DNA of 64,000 bases from Rhodomicrobium sp. R_RK_3 (GTDB taxonomy: Bacteria; Pseudomonadota; Alphaproteobacteria; Rhizobiales; Rhodomicrobiaceae). The stretch's first letter is position 1, and every line of letters begins with the position of its first letter. The stretch covers positions 31,459 through 95,458 of the forward strand of contig NZ_MWLK01000003.1 of NCBI RefSeq assembly GCF_002198715.1, read 5' to 3'. A program made the position numbers and the translations under genes. The notes under the pieces were generated by a model that worked only from the letters and a program-made list of their open reading frames with translations, searched no databases and was not told where the DNA came from. Below, one piece after another: positions 1-9,081 of the stretch.

Positions 1-1965
1 ATAGGGCATCGGCGTCAGCAGATAACCGTGCAGCCCCGCCGCCAGCATCCCGATGCCGATGCAGGAGACCAGGAAGCGCCAGACGATATTGGGCCAGTCG
101 CCGATCATCAGCAGGGCAGGCTCGTAGACGAACATGAAGGGCACGACGAAGCCCGCCGCGCCGATCTTCACCGCCGCCCAGCCGGTGCGCCACAGGTTGG
201 ATTTCGCCAGCCCAGAGGCGGCATAGACCGCGAGCGCGACCGGCGGCGTGATGGCCGAGAGGATGGCGAAGTAGAAGGCGAACATATGCGCGGCGGGCCG
301 GACCACGCCGAGCTTTACTAGCGCGGGCACCAGGAGCGACACCATGATGATATAGGCCGGCGTCGTCGGCATGCCCATGCCGAGCACGATGCCGGCGGCC
401 ATGGTCATCACCAGCGCCACGATCAGCGTGTCCTGCGACAGCCCGACCACCCATTGCGAGAAGGTGATGCCGAGCCCGGTCAGGATGACGATGCCGATGA
501 TGATGCCGGCGCAGGCGCAGGCGAGGGCCACCGGCAGCGTGTTGCGCGCGCCGTCGATCAGCGCGTCGACGATGGGGCGGCCTTCAATCTTGAGCAGGAT
601 GATGGTGTCGCGGACGCGCCAGAGCCAGAGCGCGATCAGACCGGTGAACAGCGCCGCTTCGGCGAGCGGCGGGAGGCCGAACAGCGCCGGGATCAGCGCC
701 GGAACGGACGAGACGGCCGGCAGCAGGATCAGCGCGGGCACGATGACCAACACCACCGGCCCGAACCACGCCACCGGGAAGCAGAGCAGTGTGCCGGTCA
801 GCGCTGCGAGCGGGGCGCTATAGCCGGAATACATCACGAACAGGATCGACAGCACCGGGATGAACAGATGGCCGCGCGCGGCCATGGTCGTGCCGAGCCG
901 GGGGAGTTCGGAGCGCGGCACGCCGAGCAGCCCCTGGCGCTTGGCCTCGAAATGCACCGCCGCGAAACAGGCGATGTAATAGAGGATGGCCGGGATGGTC
1001 GCCCAGATCACCACCTGCGCGTAGCTGACACCCTGGAACTCGGCCATGACGAAGGCGGCGGCGCCCATGATCGGCGGCATGATCTGGCCGCCGGTCGAGG
1101 CGACGGCTTCGACGGCGGCGGCGAAATGCGGCTTGAAGCCGGTGCGCTTCATCAGCGGGATCGAGATCGGCCCGTCCACCATCACATTGGCGACGGCGGA
1201 GCCCGAGATCGTGCCGAACAGCGAGGACGAGACGACCGACACCTTGCCGGGGCCGCCCGCCGTGTGTCCGGTCAGCGCCATGGCGAAATCCATGAATAAT
1301 TGCCCGGTGCCCGTGCGTTCCATGAACGCGCCGAACAATACGAAGATCATCACATAGGAGGCTGAGACCGCCAGAGGCTGGCCGAAAATGCCCTCGGTGG
1401 AGAGGTAGAGCTGATCGATGAAGCGATCCGCCTCGATATGCGTGCCGAGCGCGGCGTAAGCCATGAAGGCGATGGCGGTGAGCGGCAAAGCGGGGCCGAG
1501 CACCCGTCGCGTCGCCTCCAGCACCAGCAGGATCAGCGTGACGCTGAGCACCTTGTCGGCGGCAGCCATGTCGTCGACATAGATGATGCGGTTAATGATG
1601 TAGTCGTAATAGACGAAGATATAGCCGACCGCGACGATGCTCGCCGCCACCAGCGCATAGTCGAGAAGCGTTGCGTCCCGCGTCTTGCGCTCGAGCGCGG
1701 CGCGCTCCTCGGGCAGCAGCATCGCCAACTCGTTGTCGGTCGCCGATTTCAGGCGGAACCACAGGAAGCTCAGCACCAGCGCGAACAGCAGATGGATGCC
1801 GCGGAAGATGTAATCCGTCGGCGGCCCGCGAAACACCTCGCGCAGCGAGGGCGAGATGAAATCCATCGGCGGGATGATGACGCAGATGTGGTAGAGCGCC
1901 ATGGCGAGGGCGACGGCGGCCGCCAGCCTGCGCGAAAAATCCTGCGTCGGCACGCGAAAATTCAT
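1..1965 (-). CDS. TRAP transporter fused permease, TAXI-type (partial at left edge)
   Basis: The frame is open from an ATG at 1965 down to base 1 (655 codons) with no stop, so the C-terminus lies outside the window. The protein is almost entirely hydrophobic. It has the features of fused small/large (4TM-12TM) TRAP permeases: a polar N-terminal helical part, then DctM-like segments with GTISGSAVANV around residue 240 and a GMGMPTTPAYI segment near residue 560. It should sit in the inner membrane and import an organic acid-like solute using an ion gradient. It starts 74 bp after the stop of the TAXI binding-protein gene, so the two form a typical binding protein-permease operon. The substrate cannot be read from the sequence. 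Confidence 0.9.
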   Translation of the reverse strand, partial: MNFRVPTQDFSRRLAAAVALAMALYHICVIIPPMDFISPSLREVFRGPPTDYIFRGIHLLFALVLSFLWFRLKSATDNELAMLLPEERAALERKTRDATLLDYALVAASIVAVGYIFVYYDYIINRIIYVDDMAAADKVLSVTLILLVLEATRRVLGPALPLTAIAFMAYAALGTHIEADRFIDQLYLSTEGIFGQPLAVSASYVMIFVLFGAFMERTGTGQLFMDFAMALTGHTAGGPGKVSVVSSSLFGTISGSAVANVMVDGPISIPLMKRTGFKPHFAAAVEAVASTGGQIMPPIMGAAAFVMAEFQGVSYAQVVIWATIPAILYYIACFAAVHFEAKRQGLLGVPRSELPRLGTTMAARGHLFIPVLSILFVMYSGYSAPLAALTGTLLCFPVAWFGPVVLVIVPALILLPAVSSVPALIPALFGLPPLAEAALFTGLIALWLWRVRDTIILLKIEGRPIVDALIDGARNTLPVALACACAGIIIGIVILTGLGITFSQWVVGLSQDTLIVALVMTMAAGIVLGMGMPTTPAYIIMVSLLVPALVKLGVVRPAAHMFAFYFAILSAITPPVALAVYAASGLAKSNLWRTGWAAVKIGAAGFVVPFMFVYEPALLMIGDWPNIVWRFLVSCIGIGMLAAGLHGYLLTPMPY

Positions 1966-2039
1966 CGATGCGTTTCCTGCCCCAGATCGGAAAGACCGGG
2001 GGCGGCTCGGCGTCCGCCCCTCATTGGTGATTTGCCGGT

Positions 2040-2981
2040 TCAGTTCACCGAAATGCCCTGTTCCTTGTACCATCTGGCCGCGCCGGCATGGAACGGCACG
2101 CCGATATCCTGGGACATGATCTGCGGCGTGAGCTGGCCGATCTCCTTATAGACGGCGGCCATCGCGTCCTTGCTCGGCATGAAGGCGGCCGTCATCTTGT
2201 AGATCATCTCTTCCGGCAGCGAGCAGGCGGCGATGATGTGGGTGTAATAGCCGATCACCTGCACATCCTTGTCCTGCTTGGGGTAGGTGCCCTGCGGGAC
2301 GGTGACCAGCTTGTAGGCGGGGTTGAGCTTCTTCATGTCCTCGTAGATGGCGGCCATGTCGAGCAGGCGGATGTCGCGCGCCGAGGCCAGGTCCATGATC
2401 GAGGAGGCCGGGATGGCGGTGCCGAGCGCGAAAATGTGCACCCGGTTGTCCTTCATCTGCTCGACGCTGTCCGTATAGCTGTTGGTGAAGCTGGCCTTGA
2501 CGTCGTTATAGGTGAGGCCCGAGACCTTCAGCACATGGCGGGAGATCAGCTCGCCGGTATTGCCCTTGACCTGGGTGGCGAAGCCCTTCCCCTTCATGTC
2601 CTTGAGCGTCGCCACGCCGGAATCGGCATTGGCGACCATCTGGAAATATTGCGGATAGAGCGTCGCGACGTTGCAGACCTTGGAGTGTTTTTTGTCGAGT
2701 GGCGGCTCGCCCGTCCCGGCGACGGCGTCGGCCGTGCTGATGGTGTTGGCGAAGCCGACATCGGCCTTGCCTTCCTCGATGCCGCGCACATTGGCGATGC
2801 CGGCGCCCGGCGTTGCCTGCACCTTGAGGTCGGGGATGGATTTCTCCCAAATATCCTTGAGCTGGCCGCCCAGCGGCACCCAGATGCCGGCCTGAGGACC
2901 CGTCATCAAGCGGATCTCGGCAGCCTCGGCGGTGCTCGTCAGCACCATGGCAGCAGCCACGCCTAATAAGACGTTGCGCAT
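2040..2981 (-). CDS. TAXI-family TRAP transporter solute-binding protein
   Basis: A 313-residue periplasmic binding protein. The N-terminus is a classic signal peptide (MRNVLLGVAAAMVLTSTAEA, probable cleavage after AEA). The mature part starts with the family hallmark IRLMTGPQAGIWVPLGG and continues with GIEEGKADVGFAN, as in TAXI (TRAP-associated extracytoplasmic immunogenic) proteins. The start at 2981 is preferred over an in-frame ATG 15 nt upstream because GGGAGGA lies just before it and the upstream ATG would overlap that ribosome-binding site. It feeds the permease encoded directly downstream. The ligand is unknown; related proteins bind glutamate, fumarate or other dicarboxylates. Confidence 0.93.
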   Translation of the reverse strand: MRNVLLGVAAAMVLTSTAEAAEIRLMTGPQAGIWVPLGGQLKDIWEKSIPDLKVQATPGAGIANVRGIEEGKADVGFANTISTADAVAGTGEPPLDKKHSKVCNVATLYPQYFQMVANADSGVATLKDMKGKGFATQVKGNTGELISRHVLKVSGLTYNDVKASFTNSYTDSVEQMKDNRVHIFALGTAIPASSIMDLASARDIRLLDMAAIYEDMKKLNPAYKLVTVPQGTYPKQDKDVQVIGYYTHIIAACSLPEEMIYKMTAAFMPSKDAMAAVYKEIGQLTPQIMSQDIGVPFHAGAARWYKEQGISVN

Positions 2982-3154
2982 ACTTAATCCTCCCATATTG
3001 TTTTCAATCTTGCTCTGATTGTATTTTTTGATTGTAACCCGCAGCGGTCGAACAAGCCAGCTTGTCGCATCCGTTCGCGTGAAAAGGCGGGGGCGGCAAT
3101 GTTCAGGTTCCGGGCCGTAGAACCGTGGAAGAATCGTGAATACCGAGGGCGAAC

Positions 3155-3732
3155 ATGAGTAAAGAGCTCGTCGGCAAAAGCAAATTCTTGAGCTATGTCT
3201 TGCGCCACGCGCCGGAGAGTATCGGGCTCAAACTCGATGAGAATGGCTGGGTTGGCGTCGACGATCTGCTGGCGAAAAGCGCGGCAGCCGGAAGGCCGAT
3301 CGACCGAGCAACGCTCGAGGAGATCGTCGCAACCAGCGACAGCGCTTCACCCTGTCGCCGGATGGGGCGCGAATCCGGGCGGCGCAGGGGCATTCGGTCT
3401 CCGTCGCGCTCGGCGTCGAGGCAGTCGAGCCACCGGAGTGGCTCTATCACGGCACGGCGACGCGCTTTCTGGATTTAATTCGGGCCGAGGGCCTGAAGCC
3501 GGGCAGCCGCCAGCAGGTGCATCTTTCGGCGGATGACGTGACGGCGACAGCGGTCGGCCAGCGGCATGGCAAGCCGGTCGTACTCCGCATCGCGGCGGGC
3601 GAAATGCACCGGCGGGGTCACCCCTTCTACCGCGCCGATAACGGCGTTTGGCTCACCGATCACCTGCCGCCGGAGTTTCTGACGGAATTGGCGCAGGGCG
3701 ATCTTTCGCCAGCCAGTCGCAAAAGGCTCTGA
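3155..3732 (+). pseudogene. kptA: RNA 2'-phosphotransferase KptA/Tpt1, frameshifted
   Basis: Two frames together give a full-length KptA. KptA/Tpt1 removes an internal RNA 2'-phosphate using NAD+. The first frame encodes [20 protein letters not shown] and runs to EEIVATSD near 3340. The second resumes with QRFTLSPDG and carries [24 protein letters not shown] and NGVWLTD to the stop at 3732. Recalled E. coli KptA reads VATSDKKRF at the junction, so one codon plus one base (4 nt) seems lost around 3338-3341. Without frameshifting the product would stop at 3478 without the NAD-binding half. The last 80 bp overlap, tail to tail, the LysR gene on the other strand. A sequencing error is possible. 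Confidence 0.85.
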
Positions 3733-4573
3733 TGCGCGCGTCGTTCCGCATCGGGTCGCGCACATAGGCGCAATAGGAGCGGGCAGGCAGGACGAGATCG
3801 GGAAAGGGCGTCACCAGCCGCCCCGCCGCAAGATCGGCGCCGATCAGCGCGCTCGGTCCCATCGCAACGCCGAGGCCGCCCGCCGCCGCTTCGACCGCCA
3901 GATAGAAATGATCGAGCACCAGATTGCCCGCCGCTTCGAGGCCGGGGACGCCGGCATGGGTCAGCCACTCATCCCACAGCCGCGCCATGTTGGAGCTGTG
4001 CAGCAGCGTATGCGCGCGCAGGTCGGACGGGGCCGCCAGCGGCAGGTTTTCGAGCAGCGCCGGATGGCAGACGGGCTGGCGCGTCTCCGTCAGGAAGACG
4101 CGCGTCTGGTAGCCGTGGATGGTGTCCGGACCGCCGCGAATGACGATATCAGCCGCTTCGCCCGCCAGATCGACCGCGTCGTTGGAGGTGGTCAGCGCCA
4201 CGTCGATCTCGGGATGGGCATGCCGGAAATCGGCGAGGCGCGGCAGCAGCCAGCGCACGGTGAAGGTCGCCAGCGCATTGACATGCAGCGATTTGCGGCG
4301 GCGGCGCTTGCGGGCGTCGTCCGTGGCGCGGGCGATGCGCTGAAAGGCCGGCGCGATCTCGGCCAGATAGGATTGGCCGAGTTCGGTCAGCACCACGCGC
4401 CGGTTGTGGCGCAGGAAGAGCGGCGCGCCGAGCCAGTCCTCCAGCAGCCGGATGTGGCGGCTGATGGCGCCATGGGTGACGCTCGCCTCGGTGGCGGCGG
4501 CTTTCAGACTGCCGAGCCGGGCCGCCGCCTCGAAGGCGCGCAGGGCGTTGAGAGGCGGGATGGCTTGCGTCAT
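3653..4573 (-). CDS. LysR-family transcriptional regulator, GcvA-like
   Basis: A 306-residue regulator. An N-terminal winged helix-turn-helix (residues about 7-65: [20 protein letters not shown], then [18 protein letters not shown]) is followed by a periplasmic-binding-like effector domain to about residue 295. The form [14 protein letters not shown] and the late [14 protein letters not shown] segment are typical of the GcvA-like LysR subgroup. It diverges from the MFS transporter gene with about 97 bp between starts, the usual arrangement of a LysR regulator and its target. Its last codons overlap the 3' end of kptA by 80 bp. The effector is unknown. Confidence 0.92.
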   Translation of the reverse strand: MTQAIPPLNALRAFEAAARLGSLKAAATEASVTHGAISRHIRLLEDWLGAPLFLRHNRRVVLTELGQSYLAEIAPAFQRIARATDDARKRRRRKSLHVNALATFTVRWLLPRLADFRHAHPEIDVALTTSNDAVDLAGEAADIVIRGGPDTIHGYQTRVFLTETRQPVCHPALLENLPLAAPSDLRAHTLLHSSNMARLWDEWLTHAGVPGLEAAGNLVLDHFYLAVEAAAGGLGVAMGPSALIGADLAAGRLVTPFPDLVLPARSYCAYVRDPMRNDARIRAFCDWLAKDRPAPIPSETPAAGDR

Positions 4574-4670
4574 CTGTCAGTTTTCCGCACAAAATCCGGC
4601 AGATTATAGCCTTGATGCGGCTCCGATCTCCAGGGAAACTGACGTGAAGCATGGCAGAAGCGAGGTGGAG

Positions 4671-5876
4671 ATGGCAACGGAGCAGATCGAATTGGCGGCC
4701 GCCACGGGACCTACGCCGAAAAAGGTGCTCGCCGTCACCTGCGGCAACCACGCGGTGCATGACGGCTATTCCGACACGCTCTATCTGCTGCTGCCGCTCT
4801 GGCAGGCCGAATTCCAGCTCAGCTATGGCGCGGTCGGCGTGTTGCGCGCGCTCTATTCCGCCGCCATGGCCGGACTGCAAGTCCCCGCGTCGAGCCTTGC
4901 CGCTCAATACAGCCCGGTGGCGCTGCTGGCTGCCGGCACCGCGATTTCCGGCCTCTGCTACATGCTCGCGGGCGCGAGCGCCGGGCTGACCATGCTGGTC
5001 ATCAGCCTGCTGCTCGGCGGTATCGGCGCGAGCACGCAGCACCCGCTCGGCTCCGACCTCGTCGCCTCGGCCTTCCCCGGCGCGTCAGCCCGCGCGGCGC
5101 TCGGCACGTATAATTTCGCCGGCGACATCGGCAAGATGGCGTTTCCGGCCGGCGCCTCGCTGCTGCTGTTGTTCCTGTCCTGGCGGCAGACGGCGATGGT
5201 CGTCGGCGGCATCGGCATCGCGGCGGCTGTCGCGGTGCTGCTGGTGCTGGCGCACGCCCATCCGCGCCATCAGCCCGCCGCCGAGAGTCCGGCCGAGACC
5301 GGCGACAACCCGCCACTGTCCGCCATGAAGGGATTTCGCACCCTGCTCGGCGTCGGCATCGCGGACAGCTCGACCCGCATGGGTTTCATGACCTTCCTGC
5401 CCTTCCTGCTCGCCGCCAAGGGCGCGCCGCCCACCATCACCGGGCTCGCGCTGACGCTGACCTTCGCCGGCGGCGCCTTCGGCAAGCTCGCCTGCGGCCT
5501 GATCGGGGCAAGGCTCGGCGTCACGCGCACCATCATCGCGACCAAAGCCGCGACCGCCGCGCTGGTCGCCACCGTGCTCGTGCTGCCGGTGACCGGGATC
5601 CTGGTGGTGTTGCCGCTGCTGGGGACGATGCTCAACGGCACCTCCTCGGTGGTCTATGGCAGCGTGCCCGATTTCTGCACGCCGGCCGCCAGGGGGCGCG
5701 CATTCGGCGTCTTCTACACGGCGACCATCGGCGCGGGGGCGATCGCCCCGATCCTGTTCGGCGCGCTCACCGACCATATCGGCATCATTTCCATGATGCT
5801 CTGCATCGCCCTCACCGCTTTGGTGACGCTGCCGCTCGCCATCATGCTTCCCGCAACGCCCGATCCGGCGGTTTGA
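4671..5876 (+). CDS. MFS transporter, fosmidomycin-resistance (Fsr)-like
   Basis: A 401-residue major facilitator protein with about 12 hydrophobic segments. The N-terminal CGNHAVHDGYSDTLYLLLPL resembles Fsr-type exporters, which have a conserved H-x-x-x-D stretch in the first helix. The central TQHPLGSDLV and a second-half segment DSSTRMGFMTFLPF also fit. The start at 4671 has GAGGTGGAG immediately upstream; a GTG at 4644 is an in-frame alternative. The gene diverges from the LysR gene, which may control it. The likely role is inner-membrane export of a small molecule, but the substrate cannot be deduced. Confidence 0.88.
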   Translation: MATEQIELAAATGPTPKKVLAVTCGNHAVHDGYSDTLYLLLPLWQAEFQLSYGAVGVLRALYSAAMAGLQVPASSLAAQYSPVALLAAGTAISGLCYMLAGASAGLTMLVISLLLGGIGASTQHPLGSDLVASAFPGASARAALGTYNFAGDIGKMAFPAGASLLLLFLSWRQTAMVVGGIGIAAAVAVLLVLAHAHPRHQPAAESPAETGDNPPLSAMKGFRTLLGVGIADSSTRMGFMTFLPFLLAAKGAPPTITGLALTLTFAGGAFGKLACGLIGARLGVTRTIIATKAATAALVATVLVLPVTGILVVLPLLGTMLNGTSSVVYGSVPDFCTPAARGRAFGVFYTATIGAGAIAPILFGALTDHIGIISMMLCIALTALVTLPLAIMLPATPDPAV

Positions 5877-6109
5877 GCGCAAAGCGCCGGGCGGAGTGGA
5901 TCGGGGTCGGGAGATTGGGGCGCGCCGCGCCGCCGGGATTGGCTCGGCTGGGACCGGCGCCTGTGCCGGACGGGCATGGCCGGACGATGCGGGGCCTGGA
6001 CCGGGCGGGCTGTTCGCTGCCAGCGCCCGGGCGGACGGTCGCGCGTTGCGCGATGGCGCCTAGCCAAGCCTGCGGACCGGGCCGGAGAACACTCCGCCTT
6101 TCGCTGCGC

Positions 6110-6484
6110 TCATTGGATGCCGAAGCGCAATTTGGCGTCGTCGAGCAGTTTTAGGCAGGCGGTGTCCTCGCCTTTGGAATCGAGATCGCGCGCTTTCGCC
6201 AAGGTCGCGGCGACGCCGGTCTCCGCCGCCTTGGTCGCCTGCTCGACCGATTCCGGCGTCGGCTGATGGTGCAATTGCGCGCCGATCGTCTGCTTGCCGC
6301 TCGGCACGCTGTCCATATAGCGGGTGGAGTCTTCGAAATGCGCGATCTCAGGCGTGCAGAGACCGGCCTGGACGGCCGGGGACGCCAGGATGAGCAGGCC
6401 GCAGGCCGTCAAGGACGTGAGGAGGGGCCGCGCCGGGCGCATTCGCCGGGCGGGAGAGGCCTTGTTGTCGTTGCTTGTGAACAT
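6110..6484 (-). CDS. Small secreted protein of unknown function
   Basis: A 124-residue protein. After a short basic N-terminus (MFTSNDNKASPARRMRPARP) comes a hydrophobic stretch LLTSLTACGLLILASPAVQA with a probable signal-peptidase site after VQA, so it is predicted to be periplasmic or secreted. The mature part of about 85 residues is mostly helical in composition, has two cysteines (in GLCTPEI and TACLKLL) and a histidine-rich turn QLHHQPTP. An AGAAGGAG ribosome-binding site precedes the ATG. It is divergent from the glycosidase gene. I do not recognise a family. Confidence 0.75.
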   Translation of the reverse strand: MFTSNDNKASPARRMRPARPLLTSLTACGLLILASPAVQAGLCTPEIAHFEDSTRYMDSVPSGKQTIGAQLHHQPTPESVEQATKAAETGVAATLAKARDLDSKGEDTACLKLLDDAKLRFGIQ

Positions 6485-6681
6485 GGAGCGTGCTCCTTCT
6501 GGGTCGGAGTGTCATGATCGCCGCTGAAGACAGTGATCATGGAGCCGTTACCGCACCGTAAAGCCCGCCTCCCGAATTGTTCCGGCCGAGGGAAACGAGC
6601 CGAATCCGGCCAGGAGAGGCCGCTTGCCTTGGCCGCGCGCTTCCGATTCAATGCCCGCGCGGGGGCAGGAAGGCGAACATC

Positions 6682-9066
6682 ATGCAAACGCTGACGGGCG
6701 CGCGCTTGTTGCATCGGACGGGTTGCGGCGTCGAAATCGGCCTGGATCGCGGTTTCCGGCTGTGGCTGTTCGTGCTGGAGGAGCGGCTTGCGCGGATGGT
6801 CATTACCCGGCCGGCGGGCTTGCGCATGGCGCGGAGCTGGTCGCTGTCGCCGGAGCTTGCCGGCCCGCCGGGCGACGACGCCATCGCGGGGCGCGACCGG
6901 CTGGACCTGAGCGGCTTTCCGGGCGCGGAATTCGCTATTGCCGAGACCGCCGAGGCCATTCGTGTCGAGTCGCGGCATCTCCAGATCGACATAAGCCGCG
7001 CGCCGCTCGGGCTCTCCTGGTCATTCTGCGATGCCGCCGGCGAGCCGTTCCGCGCCGTGCTCGAAGACCGTGGGACCCAGCCCTACCGCTTCGCCCGCCC
7101 TGGCCCGCAATTCGTCCACGCCTTGAAGCGCGATGCCGCCGAGCGCTATTACGGTTTTGGCGAAAAGACCGGCAATGCCGACAAGCACGGCCGCCGCCTG
7201 CGCATGGGCACCACCGACGCGCTCGGCTATGACGCGGAAAGCTCCGACCCGCTCTATAAGCACATCCCGTTCTATATCACCGTGCGGCCCGACCTTGGCG
7301 GCGCGGCGGCCGGGCTGTTCTACGACAATCTGGCGCGCGCCGCCTTCGATCTCGGCCAGGAAATCGACGCCTATCACGGGCCTTACCGCGCATTCGAAGC
7401 CGAGGACGGCGACCTCGACCTCTATGTGATCTTCGGCCCCGCCATCCGGGACGTGGTCGCCCGCTTCACCGCGTTGACCGGGCGCGCCGCCTTCGCGCCG
7501 CGCTGGAGCCTCGGCTATTCCGGCTCGACCATGCAATATACCGACGCGCCGGACGCGACCGCCCGCCTCGACGGCTTCCTCGACCTGATCGCCGAACACG
7601 GAATTTCCTGTGGCTCCTTCCACATGTCGTCCGGCTATACGCTGATCGTCGACAAGCGCTACGTCTTCACCTGGGACCGCGCCCGCTTTCCCGACCCGAA
7701 GGCGCTCGCCCGGCGTTTCGCCGATGCCGGTGTCCGGCTGATCGCCAACATCAAGCCGGCCATGCTGCTCGACCATCCGCGTTTCGCAGAAGTCGAGGCG
7801 TTCCAGGGTTTTGTCCACGACGGCGACGACCCGGCGCGTCCGCATCTGGCGCAATTCTGGGGCGGCGAGGCGGCCTATCTCGATTTCACCAATCCGCTGA
7901 CGTCGCAATGGTGGTCGCGCCAAGTCGGCGAGCAGTTGCTTGATAACGGTATTACCGCGACCTGGAACGACAATAATGAGTTCGAGATCCGCGACGACGA
8001 GGCCGGGGCTCATGCCGGGCCGATGGCCTGCCTGCGCCCGGTGCAAACCGCGCTGATGCTGCGCGCCTCCCGCGCCGCCCAGATCGCCCACGCGCCGGGG
8101 AAGCGCCCTTTCCTAGTCTCGCGCTCGGGCGGGCCGGGCTTGCAACGCTACGCCCAGACCTGGACCGGCGATAACCGCACCGACTGGAAGACGCTGCGCT
8201 ATAATCTGCGCATGGGGCATGGGCTGAGCCTGTCCGGGCTGTTCAATTTCGGCCATGACGTGGGTGGTTTCGCCGGACGCAGACCGGAGCCGGAGCTGTT
8301 CATGCGCTGGATCGAGCAGGGCATTTTCTGGCCGCGCTTTTCCATCCATTCCTGGAACGACGACGGCAGCGCCAGCGAGCCGTGGATGTATCCCGAATTG
8401 CTGCCGATGATCCGCGCCGCCTTCGCCTGGCGCGAACGGCTGGTGCCGTATCTCTACACGCTGCTCTGGCGCGCCCATGCGCATCACGAACCGATCCTGC
8501 GGCCGCTCTTCTACGATTTCCCCGCCGCGCCGGAATCCTATGCCGAGGAGGACAGTTTTATGGTCGGGCCCGATGTTGTGGTCGCCCCGGTGCTGGAGCC
8601 GGGCACGACGCGGCGGCGCCTGTGGCTGCCGGATGCTGCGGGCGGCTGGTTCGATCTGCGGGATGGCACTCCGTATCCGGGCGGCGGATGGATCGAGACC
8701 GAGGCCCCGCTCGGCGCGGCTCCGGCCTTCGTCCGCGCGGGCGCGATCCTGCCGCTCGGCCCGTCGCGATCCTGGGCGGATGGCCCGCTGACGCTGCGCT
8801 TATATCCGGGCGATCCCGCCGCCACGACGATCTACGACGATGACGGCGAGAGCCATGTCGACTGGCGATCGCCGCCCTGCCTGATCGAGGCCGAGGCGCG
8901 CTGGTCCGGCGGCGCGCCCTTGCTGAGCATCCGCCGCTCAGGCCCGCACGAGCCGCGCTGGTCCGAAATCCGCTTCGAGGATGCGGCGGGGCAGGGGGTA
9001 GAGGCGAGCGTCAATGGCGCGCCTCCTGCATCCGCCGTTCCCTTCGATGCCATCGGCCCGGCATAA
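6682..9066 (+). CDS. Glycoside hydrolase family 31 (alpha-glucosidase/alpha-xylosidase-like)
   Basis: A 794-residue GH31 enzyme. An N-terminal beta-sandwich holds RYYGFGEKTG; a (beta/alpha)8 barrel follows, and then C-terminal beta domains. The nucleophile is most likely Asp430 in WNDNNEFE and the acid/base Asp497 in WTGDNRTDW, matching the GH31 WxDxNE and W-x-G-D motifs. HSWNDDGSASEPW is the usual late active-site segment. It should hydrolyse an alpha-glycosidic bond with retention, in the cytoplasm, because no signal peptide is visible. The ATG at 6682 is preceded by AGGAAGG. It stands alone, without sugar transporter or regulator neighbours, so its substrate is open. Confidence 0.93.
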   Translation: MQTLTGARLLHRTGCGVEIGLDRGFRLWLFVLEERLARMVITRPAGLRMARSWSLSPELAGPPGDDAIAGRDRLDLSGFPGAEFAIAETAEAIRVESRHLQIDISRAPLGLSWSFCDAAGEPFRAVLEDRGTQPYRFARPGPQFVHALKRDAAERYYGFGEKTGNADKHGRRLRMGTTDALGYDAESSDPLYKHIPFYITVRPDLGGAAAGLFYDNLARAAFDLGQEIDAYHGPYRAFEAEDGDLDLYVIFGPAIRDVVARFTALTGRAAFAPRWSLGYSGSTMQYTDAPDATARLDGFLDLIAEHGISCGSFHMSSGYTLIVDKRYVFTWDRARFPDPKALARRFADAGVRLIANIKPAMLLDHPRFAEVEAFQGFVHDGDDPARPHLAQFWGGEAAYLDFTNPLTSQWWSRQVGEQLLDNGITATWNDNNEFEIRDDEAGAHAGPMACLRPVQTALMLRASRAAQIAHAPGKRPFLVSRSGGPGLQRYAQTWTGDNRTDWKTLRYNLRMGHGLSLSGLFNFGHDVGGFAGRRPEPELFMRWIEQGIFWPRFSIHSWNDDGSASEPWMYPELLPMIRAAFAWRERLVPYLYTLLWRAHAHHEPILRPLFYDFPAAPESYAEEDSFMVGPDVVVAPVLEPGTTRRRLWLPDAAGGWFDLRDGTPYPGGGWIETEAPLGAAPAFVRAGAILPLGPSRSWADGPLTLRLYPGDPAATTIYDDDGESHVDWRSPPCLIEAEARWSGGAPLLSIRRSGPHEPRWSEIRFEDAAGQGVEASVNGAPPASAVPFDAIGPA

Positions 9067-9081
9067 GCGCCGGGCCGTCCG

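Noticed and set aside
4572..4604. ATCTG ... CAGAT arms between the LysR and MFS genes as a LysR site
   Set aside because: The arms are only 5 bp and 23 bp apart, and there is no T-N11-A form. Probably chance.
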